From contig CANLUH010000027.1 in the NCBI GenBank assembly GCA_947494205.1, positions 1-50,592 of the forward strand: a stretch of DNA of 50,592 nucleotides. Direction: 5' to 3'. Below, piece by piece: positions 15,816-24,641 of this stretch (positions within the stretch are counted from its first letter, which is position 1; each line of letters begins with the position of its first letter). This stretch comes from an uncultured Flavobacteriaceae bacterium (lineage in GTDB: Bacteria; Bacteroidota; Bacteroidia; Flavobacteriales; Flavobacteriaceae). The notes beneath the pieces are model-generated. The model ran no database searches, had not been told where the DNA came from, and saw only the letters and a list, made by a program, of their open reading frames with translations. The position numbers and the translations under genes were made by a program.

Positions 15816-17456
15816 ATGAGTAATAAATTAGATCACAGCATGTCTCTAGCAAAACCAGACGCTTTAGGCATTACAAACAAACAAAAAATAGCATTAGCAA
15901 TAGGTTTAGTTGGCTTATTTATATTAGCCCTAGCAGCCTTTAATGTTAACTTTCCAAACAAAGGATTATTTTTAGCATTATCTATAGGTTTAATCTCTAT
16001 AGGGACTATTATATATACAAGAGAAGCATATCTTACTAAACTAGAAGGTATAAAAAACGATGGGGTTTGGTTTAAGTCTATTTCCTCTAGAGGAATTTTA
16101 GGTTGGTCTTTAGGAATCTTTTTAACCTTATTCTACATTGTATTATACTTTTTTCCTGTATACCTTGGTTTAGGAGTAGATGGAGCAGCAAATACAGGTT
16201 TAATTGCACTTTTCGATCCATTGAGTCAATTATTTAAAGGCTCTAACGCGAGCCAATGGTTTGTATATGGTACTTTATATACTGTAGCTATTCTTGTTTT
16301 TGGTTATAAATTCATGCTTAAATACCGCCATAATCGTTATCAACAATTACGTACAGCTTCTGTTATGTTTTTTCAAACTGCATTTGCTTTTGTAATTCCT
16401 GAGTTAATGGCTCGTTTAAATTCGGACACTTTTTCATTACCTTATAATGACCTTAAAAACATGTGGCCATTAAACTATTACGCATTTGACCAATGGCGAG
16501 TAGATCAATTTATAAATGCCCAAACCGTTGGACTCTTCTTTTTAATTTTAGGTGTCGTTATGGTATTTGTAATTTCTCCGTTTTTAACTTACAAATATGG
16601 TAAACGTTGGTATTGTTCTTGGGTTTGTGGTTGTGGTGGTCTTGCCGAAACTGCTGGAGATTCTTTTAGACAGTTAAGTGATAAAAGCACTAAAGCCTGG
16701 AAATTTGAACGCTGGATGATTAATTCTGTATTAGTATTTTCTGTAGTTATGACGGTTGCTGTAATCTCAACATTCTTAGGTTACGATTCTGAAAAATATT
16801 GGTTTACAAAACCTGTTTTTTTAACTAGTGTTGGTGTATTCTTATCTTTATTATTTGGAGGAATCATCTATTATAAGAGAAAAGAGCTTAATAAAAGTGC
16901 ACTTAGAGGCGCAACTGGATTCTATATATTAACGATTGCTTTTTTAGTATTCTTTTCATTTTTCGATTTAAGTCAGATAAAAATTAATGCTAGTTATTTC
17001 TCTTTCGGACTTAATGAAAACACTTATGCTTTTGATGGGGCTTTAAGGTCCTTCTACGGTTTTGGAATTGGATCTATATTCTCGGGTGTTATTGGTACTG
17101 GATTCTATCCTATTTTAGGAAATAGAGCATGGTGCCGTATGGGATGCCCAATGGCAACTATTATGGGAATACAACAGCGTTTATTTTCTAGATTTAGAAT
17201 TACTACTAATGGCGGACAATGTATTTCTTGTGGTAACTGTTCTAACAGCTGCGAAATGGGAATAGATGTTCGTGCATACGCTCAAAAAGGAGAAAACATT
17301 GTACGCTCTAGTTGCGTAGGTTGTGGCGTTTGTAGTGCTGTTTGTCCACGTGGTGTATTAAAATTAGAAAATGATAGTATGGATGGAAGAATAAATCCGA
17401 CAGAAGTATTATTAGGAAATGATGTAGACTTAATGGAATTAGTAAACCAGAAATAA
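15816..17456 (+). CDS. Membrane polyferredoxin (NapH/NosR/FixG-like 4Fe-4S protein)
   Basis: The 546-residue protein has about eight membrane segments. Two membrane-edge cysteine motifs are seen, WYCSWVCGCGG and WCRMGCPMA, followed by two ferredoxin-type clusters near the C-terminus: CISCGNCSNSC and CVGCGVCSAVC, the latter ending CPRG. NapH, NosR and FixG relatives move electrons across or along the membrane. The first motif ends in CGCGG in place of the usual CPxG. Its close linkage with the FAD oxidoreductase points to an NAD(P)H-to-quinone or quinol-to-acceptor electron relay whose final acceptor cannot be read from the window. Confidence 0.87.
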   Translation: MSNKLDHSMSLAKPDALGITNKQKIALAIGLVGLFILALAAFNVNFPNKGLFLALSIGLISIGTIIYTREAYLTKLEGIKNDGVWFKSISSRGILGWSLGIFLTLFYIVLYFFPVYLGLGVDGAANTGLIALFDPLSQLFKGSNASQWFVYGTLYTVAILVFGYKFMLKYRHNRYQQLRTASVMFFQTAFAFVIPELMARLNSDTFSLPYNDLKNMWPLNYYAFDQWRVDQFINAQTVGLFFLILGVVMVFVISPFLTYKYGKRWYCSWVCGCGGLAETAGDSFRQLSDKSTKAWKFERWMINSVLVFSVVMTVAVISTFLGYDSEKYWFTKPVFLTSVGVFLSLLFGGIIYYKRKELNKSALRGATGFYILTIAFLVFFSFFDLSQIKINASYFSFGLNENTYAFDGALRSFYGFGIGSIFSGVIGTGFYPILGNRAWCRMGCPMATIMGIQQRLFSRFRITTNGGQCISCGNCSNSCEMGIDVRAYAQKGENIVRSSCVGCGVCSAVCPRGVLKLENDSMDGRINPTEVLLGNDVDLMELVNQK

Positions 17457-17521
17457 AAATAAGCTTGCAGTATACAGTAGTAGTGTTCAGTTTTACACGA
17501 ATAAATTGTTAGAAATAGAAA

Positions 17522-18502
17522 ATGAAATACCTTTTAATCTTCATATTAACACTTATAAGTTTTAATGTTTTTGCACAGAAAGACTATGCAAAAGAGCATT
17601 ATAGCAATGGGCAATTAAAGATTGAAGGGTGGTTAGAAAATAATCTAAAAACAGGCTACTGGTATTCATATCATGAGAATGGCACAGTAAAATCTGAAGG
17701 GTATTACGAAACTGATAAAAAAACAGGTTTCTGGAAATATTACTACAACGATAAAACACTTCAAAAAGAAGGACATTATGTAAATGGTAATCCTTCTAAA
17801 TTTTGGAAAACGTATTATAAAAACGGAACACTGGAAAGTGAAGGGCATTTTGTAAATGGAGCTTACAATAATCATTGGAAATTTTATCACAATAACGGTA
17901 AGCTTAAAACTTCTGGAGATTATTTAAACGGAAAACAAACCAAACATTGGAAAACGTATTATAGTAATGGTATTCTAAAAGAAGAAGGTATTTATACAAA
18001 TGGAACACAGTCTGGACATTGGAAATTCTATTTCGAAAACAACAAACTACAAAAAGAAGGTGCTTACAGTAATGGAAATCCTTCAAAATACTGGAAGGTT
18101 TATTATAGCAATGGTAAACTAGCTGAAGAAGGTTTTTTTAAGAATGGAAAACCAGATGGTTACTGGAAATTTTATCATGAAAATGGTAAACTAGAAAAAA
18201 ATGGTACTTTTAAGGATGGTAAAACCACAAATTATTGGCAATTTTACCGCGACAATGGAACTAAAGAAAGTGAAGGTCATTTTGTAAATGGAAAAAAAGC
18301 TAATTGGTGGTTGTTTTATGATGCTTCCGAAAAAATAAATCATAAATGCCAATTAAAAAACAATCAGAAAAATGGCTATTGCTTAATGTACGAGAACGAA
18401 AAACTAGTATCCGCAATAAAATATTCCGAAGGAAAAAAAATAAAGAAGTGGACCGATTTAGCTTCCTTTAAAAAAGAAAATAAATTAAGTGATCTTAAAT
18501 AA
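17522..18502 (+). CDS. MORN_2-type repeat protein, secreted
   Basis: After a signal peptide (about 1-18, ending NVFAQ) the 326-residue protein consists of about ten 23-residue units of the form SNGKLxEEGxxxNGxxxGxW, ending in a degenerate unit. These are the MORN-like repeats that automatic annotation often calls YwqK antitoxin, but nothing here supports a toxin-antitoxin role. The repeats form an elongated beta structure, likely on the cell surface or in the periplasm. The stop abuts the ATG of the following glycosyltransferase with no gap, so it is co-translated with the glycosylation genes. Confidence 0.88.
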   Translation: MKYLLIFILTLISFNVFAQKDYAKEHYSNGQLKIEGWLENNLKTGYWYSYHENGTVKSEGYYETDKKTGFWKYYYNDKTLQKEGHYVNGNPSKFWKTYYKNGTLESEGHFVNGAYNNHWKFYHNNGKLKTSGDYLNGKQTKHWKTYYSNGILKEEGIYTNGTQSGHWKFYFENNKLQKEGAYSNGNPSKYWKVYYSNGKLAEEGFFKNGKPDGYWKFYHENGKLEKNGTFKDGKTTNYWQFYRDNGTKESEGHFVNGKKANWWLFYDASEKINHKCQLKNNQKNGYCLMYENEKLVSAIKYSEGKKIKKWTDLASFKKENKLSDLK

Positions 18503-19195
18503 ATGACACATATAAAAGTCATCATCCCTGCTTATAATGAGCAAGATTCTATAGCCAACGTTATACAAGACATACCTAAAACAGTAACAGAAGTTATTGT
18601 TGTTAATAATAATTCTACAGATAACACTGTAAAAAATGCACAACATGCTGGTGCAACCGTTTTAACCGAAGTTAATAAAGGTTATGGTTATGCTTGCTTA
18701 AAAGGCATGGATTACATTGCTCAACAAGATGATAAACCAGATATTATTGTGTTTTTAGATGGTGATTATAGCGATTACCCAGAAGAACTAACTAAACTTG
18801 TAGCGCCAATACTAGACGACAATATAGATTTTGTAATTGGTAGTCGTGTAAAACGATTACGCGAGGGAGGCTCTATGACACCACAACAAGTTTTTGGTAA
18901 TTGGCTAGCGACCTTTTTAATGCGCCTCTTTTTTGGTGCAAAATTCACAGATTTAGGCCCATTTAGAGCTATTAAGTATACTAAGCTAGTAGCACTAAAC
19001 ATGGGAGATAAAACTTACGGCTGGACTGTAGAAATGCAACTTAAAGCCCTAAAACAGAAACTGTCTTACACAGAAATTCCAGTTAGGTATAAACAAAGAA
19101 TTGGTGTTTCTAAGGTGTCTGGTACGGTAAAAGGTACTATATTTGCGGGATTTAAAATTTTAGGTTGGATATTTAAATACAGTTTTAAAAAGTGA
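18503..19195 (+). CDS. Glycosyltransferase family 2, polyprenyl-phosphate type (DPM1-like)
   Basis: The 230-residue GT-A enzyme has IIPAYNEQDSI (7-17), NNNSTDNT, the catalytic FLDGDYSDYPE (DxD-like) and GSRVKRLREGGSM. Like DPM1/DPG synthases it has no long membrane domain, and it probably makes a polyprenyl-phosphate mannose or glucose. The GT-C protein at 20771 could use that lipid-linked sugar. Its TGA stop overlaps the GTG start of the next glycosyltransferase. Confidence 0.87.
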   Translation: MTHIKVIIPAYNEQDSIANVIQDIPKTVTEVIVVNNNSTDNTVKNAQHAGATVLTEVNKGYGYACLKGMDYIAQQDDKPDIIVFLDGDYSDYPEELTKLVAPILDDNIDFVIGSRVKRLREGGSMTPQQVFGNWLATFLMRLFFGAKFTDLGPFRAIKYTKLVALNMGDKTYGWTVEMQLKALKQKLSYTEIPVRYKQRIGVSKVSGTVKGTIFAGFKILGWIFKYSFKK

Positions 19196-20682
19196 TTTTA
19201 GAAACCATAATAATAGTAATTTACTCAGCAGCGCTTATACTTATTTTCATGTATGCATTAGCGCAATTAAACTTGTTATTTAATTACCTCTCTGCTCAGA
19301 AAAAACAAAATAAAGGACCAAAATTCGATTTATCTAATCCAGACGAAGTGCCTTATGTTACCATACAACTTCCTGTTTTTAACGAGATGTATGTTATGGA
19401 TCGTTTATTAGAAAATATTGCTTTAATAGACTACCCTAAAGATAAATTAGAGATTCAGGTTTTAGATGATTCTACAGACGAAACTGTAAAATCTACTGCT
19501 GCGCACGTTGCTAAATTAAAAGCAACGGGATTAGATATTGTTCATATTTGTAGAACCAATAGACAAGGGTTTAAAGCAGGTGCCTTAAAAGAAGGTTTAG
19601 TGATTGCTAAAGGTGAATTCATTGCCATTTTTGATGCCGATTTTTTACCAGAACCTAATTGGTTACAACTTACAATTCCTCACTTTAAAGAGGAAAATGT
19701 TGGTGTAGTACAGACCCGATGGGGACATATTAATAGAAACTATTCTATACTTACTAAAATACAAGCCTTTGCTTTAGATGCTCACTTTACTTTAGAGCAA
19801 GTAGGACGAAATAGTAAAGGGCACTTTATTAACTTTAACGGTACTGCTGGTATTTGGAGAAAGCAATGTATTCTAGATGCTGGAAACTGGGAAGGTGACA
19901 CCTTAACCGAAGATTTGGATTTAAGTTATAGAGCGCAATTAAAAAATTGGAAATTTAAATATTTAGAAAATGTACATACGCCTGCAGAATTACCTGTTGT
20001 AATAAGTGCAGCCCGTTCTCAACAATTTCGATGGAATAAAGGAGGAGCAGAAAACTTTAGAAAAATGCTTTGGAAAGTACTGAGAAGTAAAAACATTTCT
20101 GCTAAAACAAAAATGCACGGTATACTGCACTTACTAAATAGTACGATGTTTTTAAACGTCCTTATTGTTGGTGTTTTAAGTATTCCAATGCTATACATTA
20201 AAAACGAATATGCGCACTTAAAGCCTTATTTCTATGTCATGAGCTTTTTTGTGATAAGTACTATTATTTTCTTTGTTTGTTATTGGTCTATGTATAGACG
20301 AACCTATGGCAGTAGCGCAAAAAACTTTATACAATATATTATTTTGTTTTTCACGTTCTTTTCGATAGCTATGGGGTTCTCTCTACACAATTCTATAGCA
20401 GTTTTAGAGGGCCATATAGGAAAACGTAGTGAGTTTGTAAGAACACCAAAGTTTAATATAAGCACATTAAAAGATAGCTGGAAAGGCAATAAATATCTAC
20501 GTAAAAATATTTCTCTTAATGTTATTTTTGAAGGTATACTGATGCTTTATTTTGCTTTCGGTATGTATAGTGCTTTCATAGTTGGAGATCAAGGTGGAGA
20601 TTTTGGATTGTTTCCATTTCATTTAATGTTATTTTTAGGTTTCGGTTATGTCTTTTTTAAATCGTTAACATCTAAAGCTTAA
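19192..20682 (+). CDS. Processive-type membrane glycosyltransferase family 2
   Basis: The start is GTG, overlapping the previous stop by four bases (GTGA). An N-terminal membrane helix (about 1-25) leads to a GT-A domain with DDSTDET, FDADFLPEP (DxD), TEDLDLSYR (TED) and QQFRWNKGG (QxxRW), the full set of processive GT2 enzymes such as cellulose synthase-like and ceramide glucosyltransferase-like proteins. Several C-terminal membrane helices follow (about 310-490). No PilZ domain is visible. The product is unknown; a surface glycan or glycolipid is the best guess. Confidence 0.87.
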   Translation: MILETIIIVIYSAALILIFMYALAQLNLLFNYLSAQKKQNKGPKFDLSNPDEVPYVTIQLPVFNEMYVMDRLLENIALIDYPKDKLEIQVLDDSTDETVKSTAAHVAKLKATGLDIVHICRTNRQGFKAGALKEGLVIAKGEFIAIFDADFLPEPNWLQLTIPHFKEENVGVVQTRWGHINRNYSILTKIQAFALDAHFTLEQVGRNSKGHFINFNGTAGIWRKQCILDAGNWEGDTLTEDLDLSYRAQLKNWKFKYLENVHTPAELPVVISAARSQQFRWNKGGAENFRKMLWKVLRSKNISAKTKMHGILHLLNSTMFLNVLIVGVLSIPMLYIKNEYAHLKPYFYVMSFFVISTIIFFVCYWSMYRRTYGSSAKNFIQYIILFFTFFSIAMGFSLHNSIAVLEGHIGKRSEFVRTPKFNISTLKDSWKGNKYLRKNISLNVIFEGILMLYFAFGMYSAFIVGDQGGDFGLFPFHLMLFLGFGYVFFKSLTSKA

Positions 20683-20746
20683 TTAATTTCTAATGATTAG
20701 GCGTTAGGAAATTGTAGTCTCACGACTAAACATACCATTTACAAAC

Positions 20747-20754
20747 TATATTTG
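20747..20754 (+). promoter_or_regulatory. -7 element before the GT-C gene
   Basis: TATATTTG matches TAnnTTTG and lies 17 bases before the ATG at 20771. No matching -33 box is at the expected distance, so the call is tentative. Confidence 0.45.
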
Positions 20755-20770
20755 TGAAGTTGAACTCTAT

Positions 20771-22150
20771 ATGCCTTTAAACACTACTTTTTTTAAGTAT
20801 AATAGAATGCCTTTACTACTTACCGTAGTAAGTGCTATATTTTATGGTGTTTTTGCATACGATTTAGCTAGAACAGACTATGTAAAGCTTATTACACTTT
20901 ACACCGCAATTTTTGTTTTATTTTACAAATTAGTTAAAATAGGAAAGCATAGTTTTCTATTTTTAACCCTAGCTGCATTTTTTTTTAGAGCTATTTTTAT
21001 TTTAGCAATCCCTAATCTATCTCAGGATTTTTATCGTTTTCTTTGGGATGGACGAATGTTAATTCAAGGTATAAATCCTTATTTATATACTCCAGAATCG
21101 TTTATAAGCATAGGTAAATATCCTGTTGCACAAGCACAGGAATTATATACGGGTATGCAGAGTTTAAATGCTAGTCATTACACAAATTATCCACCAGTAA
21201 ATCAAATATGTTTTGCATTAGCAGCATTCCTTTCTGGAAAAAGCATAGCTGGTTCCGCTATGGTATTACGTTTACTAATTATAGCTGCCGATTTTGGAAC
21301 GCTTTACTATGGGAAGAAGTTATTAAAAGCGTTTAAATTACCTGTCCATAATATTTTTTGGTACGTTTTAAATCCTTTTATTATTATAGAACTAACGGGT
21401 AATCTTCATTTTGAAGGGGTTATGATTTTCTTTTTAATATGGAGTTTATACCTTCTACACTCTGGTCGTTGGCAATGGGCTGCTGTTATTTTTTCCTGTT
21501 CTATTGCTACTAAGTTAGTCCCGCTTATGTTTTTACCATTATTCTTTTGGTGGTTTGTAAAGCAAAAATCGACTATTAAAACTAATGTAGGTTCTGGCTT
21601 AATCAAGTTAACTGGCTTTTATACCATAGTTGGCGTCACAACTTTAGCATTATTTATCCCGTTTTTTTCTTCAGAATTTATTACTAATTATTCTAAAACT
21701 GTAGGACTTTGGTTTGGAAAATTCGAGTTTAATGCTAGCATTTATTATTTAGCGAGACATATTGGGTATTTATTTAGAGGCTGGAACGAAATAGAAATTA
21801 TAGGTAAAGTTTTACCTGTCTTAGTCTTTTTATTTATAGTAGGTTTAGCGCTATTAAAAAGAAACGACACTACAAAAAAGCTAATACTGGCTATGCTATT
21901 TGCATTTACGTGTTATCTTTTTATGAGTACAACTGTACATCCATGGTATGTTGCCACAATATTAGCATTAAGTGTATTTACGCGATATAAGTTTGCCTTA
22001 GTTTGGAGCTTTATAATTATTATTAGCTATTTAGCTTATGCTAATACAGACAATACCGAAAATCTATGGATTATTGGCTTAGAATATCTAGTTGTCTACG
22101 CTGTTTTTATATGGGAAGTTTTTTTTCAAGTAGAAAAACGGTCTCAGTAA
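20771..22150 (+). CDS. GT-C-type membrane glycosyltransferase (mannosyltransferase-like)
   Basis: The 459-residue protein has about eleven hydrophobic helices. An early loop reads FYRFLWDGRMLIQGINPYL (about 87-105), the DGR pattern of polyprenol-phosphate-dependent mannosyltransferases (GT87/DUF2029-like and PIG-M-like). A later TVHPWYVAT motif (about 392-400) is also typical. Such enzymes transfer sugar from a lipid-phosphate donor on the outer face of the membrane. The DPM1-like gene two positions upstream could supply that donor. It has its own -7-like element, so it may be separately transcribed. Confidence 0.82.
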   Translation: MPLNTTFFKYNRMPLLLTVVSAIFYGVFAYDLARTDYVKLITLYTAIFVLFYKLVKIGKHSFLFLTLAAFFFRAIFILAIPNLSQDFYRFLWDGRMLIQGINPYLYTPESFISIGKYPVAQAQELYTGMQSLNASHYTNYPPVNQICFALAAFLSGKSIAGSAMVLRLLIIAADFGTLYYGKKLLKAFKLPVHNIFWYVLNPFIIIELTGNLHFEGVMIFFLIWSLYLLHSGRWQWAAVIFSCSIATKLVPLMFLPLFFWWFVKQKSTIKTNVGSGLIKLTGFYTIVGVTTLALFIPFFSSEFITNYSKTVGLWFGKFEFNASIYYLARHIGYLFRGWNEIEIIGKVLPVLVFLFIVGLALLKRNDTTKKLILAMLFAFTCYLFMSTTVHPWYVATILALSVFTRYKFALVWSFIIIISYLAYANTDNTENLWIIGLEYLVVYAVFIWEVFFQVEKRSQ

Positions 22151-22249
22151 GTGGTTTCACGTATTAATAAAAGCACGAAAATCCCCTCTCATTTCTAGAC
22201 ATAAAAGGTGATAATATTGTACTATTATTAACCCAAAAAATTATTTATT

Positions 22250-22618
22250 ATGTCAATGCCAACGTACGTTTCATTACAAAACAATGCAAACCAAGAGTAC
22301 AGAAACAATCATGCAACAAAAATGCAAAAGGATTACGAATCTCCAGAATGTCTTTTTAATTTAATTCCACAAGACGGAGGATCTTATGCTATTAAAAATG
22401 TAAAAAACAGTGAATATTTTGACTGTTCTATTACTAGCATGGCTAAATCTGTAGACGGAAATTGCCAAAGATGGCAATTTTTAGAAATCCCTACAATTAA
22501 AAATGGATACTATATCCAGAACATGGAAAACAATCAATACATGACTAAAAAAGCATCTCAGCTATCTAAAAATGCTGGAAAGGATGAAGTATATATTGTT
22601 GTTGCCCGTGAACAATAA
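22250..22618 (+). CDS. Small ricin-like beta-trefoil protein
   Basis: The 122-residue protein has no signal peptide. Its repeated pattern of aromatic and QRWQF-type motifs (SYAIKNVKNSEYFDC, NCQRWQFLEI, GYYIQNMENNQYM) resembles a partial RICIN lectin fold of two to three lobes. It probably binds a carbohydrate or another ligand in the cytoplasm, or leaves the cell by a non-classical route. A terminator follows closely. The fold is a guess from pattern alone. Confidence 0.6.
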   Translation: MSMPTYVSLQNNANQEYRNNHATKMQKDYESPECLFNLIPQDGGSYAIKNVKNSEYFDCSITSMAKSVDGNCQRWQFLEIPTIKNGYYIQNMENNQYMTKKASQLSKNAGKDEVYIVVAREQ

Positions 22619-22641
22619 AAACAGTTATAATTATAACTAAA

Positions 22642-22672
22642 AAAGCCTTACAGAATTATTTTGTAAGGCTTT
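22642..22672 (+). terminator. Terminator of the ricin-like gene
   Basis: AAAGCCTTACA and TGTAAGGCTTT form an 11-bp perfect stem with a 9-base loop, 23 bases after the stop. The T tract after the stem is short. Confidence 0.7.
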
Positions 22673-22728
22673 GGTCAATTTTAGAAAATAATATGCTATT
22701 TATTTTAAAAAAACTCTATAATTTGACC

Positions 22729-22975
22729 TTAAAACCTGAGTTCGATCTAAGAAAAATGAGATTATTAATATATCCATAACTTGCGCTAAACAATCATCTT
22801 ACAGGTAAAATACAACCTATAAGGATTTATTAATTTCAAGCTAAAAACAACTAAATACACTATCTTCTTCCTTAAATTAACATAAACTAGCCAGCTAGTC
22901 TATGCAAATTATAAGTTGAATCTAACATATTTATTAGATTTTATCTACGATTCTTATATCGAACTCAGGTTTAAA
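22729..22975. mobile_element. 247-bp inverted-repeat element, MITE-like
   Basis: Two 25-bp arms (22729-22753 and 22951-22975) are inverted copies agreeing at 23 of 25 positions; the shared core is AAACCTGAGTTCGAT. The interior is AT-rich and has no open frame of note. It looks like a non-autonomous relic whose ends match a transposon, but no target duplication is clear at the borders. The rest of the 425-bp gap (22619-23043) holds only the terminator. Confidence 0.6.
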
Positions 22976-23043
22976 AACTATTATGCTATATAATTTTAGA
23001 CGCAACACGGTAATTAACATTACACTTAGATTTTAAAGATCTA

Positions 23044-23415
23044 CTAGTTTGAGCTATTTCCGCTGCATTTACAATGCCGCATTCCTTTACTTTTTGCTTC
23101 TTCTACCGTTAATTTTGTGACTTTAGACCTACAGATTTTAAAGGAACCATGCTTTAGTGTAGGGTGGTAAATTTTACTTTGTCCGCAACGATACACTGTG
23201 TCCGTATTGTTTTCTTGTAATCTTAATACGTTATTGGTATTAAATGTTACATTGTTTTCAGCCTCTAACGCACGAATATCTTGTGCTTTAATTGTATGAT
23301 TAACCGTTTCTGGGTAATATGAATAGGTATTAAATCCTTTAGATTCTCTTCCCAGAAAAAACGCTAAAGTTATTGCTAATATTACTGTGGTTTGTTTTGC
23401 CGTTTTGGTTTTCAT
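23044..23415 (-). CDS. Small secreted protein with cysteine-rich C-terminus
   Basis: The 123-residue protein has an N-terminal hydrophobic segment (about 9-22). Its C-terminal part holds VYRCGQSKIYHPTLKHGSF, then a Cys-x-Ser motif, VEEAKSKGMRHCKCSG. The pattern Y-H-x(n)-C-x(n)-EA-x(3)-G-x-x-x-C-x-C recurs in many Bacteroidota secreted proteins and resembles a small zinc-knuckle module. The ATG at 23415 lies one base after the stop of the secreted protein upstream (23417), so the two are coupled. Confidence 0.7.
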   Translation of the reverse strand: MKTKTAKQTTVILAITLAFFLGRESKGFNTYSYYPETVNHTIKAQDIRALEAENNVTFNTNNVLRLQENNTDTVYRCGQSKIYHPTLKHGSFKICRSKVTKLTVEEAKSKGMRHCKCSGNSSN

Positions 23416-23416
23416 A

Positions 23417-24556
23417 TTATTCCACAGGAACTCTAAATTGAGTTTCTTTTATTTCTAATCGTGTTTTATTTAAAGTGACATATTGTGGCTCTTGTCGTTC
23501 TCTATTATAGGTTACATTTTCGTAGGTTTTAATGTCTTTTACCACTAAAACTTTTACGTCTACATCTATACCTCTTATTCTATTATCATTATCTAAACCA
23601 ATATAAAAAGTTCCTTGTTTTAGTTTGTCATTTCTTCCGTAAGCTGCTCTTCCTTTTCCTCTATCAAATAAATAAAACTGCTCCTCTTTTATAAACTTTT
23701 GCACGTTCTGAAAATCGTTTATAAAATAATAGGCTACATCTTCTCCTGTTGTGGGTATTATAAGTTTCGATAGTTCTCCAATTGCAATGCCTCCTAATGG
23801 GTTTTGAAAGTATGCACTTGTTGTAACACCTACTTCATTCGAGATGGATTTTAAATTCTCTTTATAAGCTTTTCGTCCTTCTTGTCCCACACTAATCCAA
23901 TAGGACCATGCTATTAGTTTTTCTTCTTTTAAATCTGTATTAATTAATTGAGGAAGATCCACTTTTAAATAACTTCTACTTATATTTTTATTATAATAGG
24001 AATGCACTCTTTCAGATTTCTCAAAGAGCATAATTTCTTTCAATTTGGTGTCTTTCAATTCTCTTATAGTTTCTTGATATCTCACTGTTTTATAACCCAC
24101 CAAACTGTCTTTTTGGTAGGGCACATATATAGAATCCCTAACTACTTTCCACTTCCAATCGGTATTAAAGTCTACACTGCTTTCATTTGCTGGTTTGCGT
24201 TGTATTCTTAAATTACATACACGATTGGTTATAGAGGAGCTAAATACGCGAAACCGATACACTCCTTTTTTAGTGACTTTAATGGTTCTATTTTCTAGTT
24301 TTTTTGCTTTAAATTCTGTGAGCTTTATATTAGATGGTAATGCGGTTACTTCAAATAATTTCATGTGTTTACCTTTTACCATATTATAATTTATAATAAT
24401 CTCATCTCCTGCATCGAAAGCGTAATAATGGTCTGCTGTTTGCTCTAAGGATAGTTTAATATTTAAATTAGCAACATCTACTGGGTCTTGGGAAAATGAA
24501 ATGTTTATAAAAAAGATGAATGATAATACTAATTTTTGGGGTATGTTAAATTTCAT
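23417..24556 (-). CDS. Secreted protein of unknown function
   Basis: A signal peptide (about 1-22, IPQKLVLSFIFFINISFS) leads a 357-residue mature protein without a recognisable catalytic motif. The N-terminal third looks beta-rich (TKKGVYRFRVFSSSI); the rest is mixed, with many Tyr and Lys. The small cysteine protein follows one base later, so they may form a unit. I cannot assign a family. Confidence 0.7.
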   Translation of the reverse strand: MKFNIPQKLVLSFIFFINISFSQDPVDVANLNIKLSLEQTADHYYAFDAGDEIIINYNMVKGKHMKLFEVTALPSNIKLTEFKAKKLENRTIKVTKKGVYRFRVFSSSITNRVCNLRIQRKPANESSVDFNTDWKWKVVRDSIYVPYQKDSLVGYKTVRYQETIRELKDTKLKEIMLFEKSERVHSYYNKNISRSYLKVDLPQLINTDLKEEKLIAWSYWISVGQEGRKAYKENLKSISNEVGVTTSAYFQNPLGGIAIGELSKLIIPTTGEDVAYYFINDFQNVQKFIKEEQFYLFDRGKGRAAYGRNDKLKQGTFYIGLDNDNRIRGIDVDVKVLVVKDIKTYENVTYNRERQEPQYVTLNKTRLEIKETQFRVPVE

Positions 24557-24641
24557 TTAATATGATTTTTTTCTTGGTTAGCGATAATCTAAAAGCGATT
24601 TAAAATAAGATTAACTACTGTATCTTAATTAATTTTGAACA

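Noticed and set aside
17522-18502. YwqK-type antitoxin
   Set aside because: The name comes from MORN-like repeats alone; the protein has a signal peptide and no toxin gene is adjacent.
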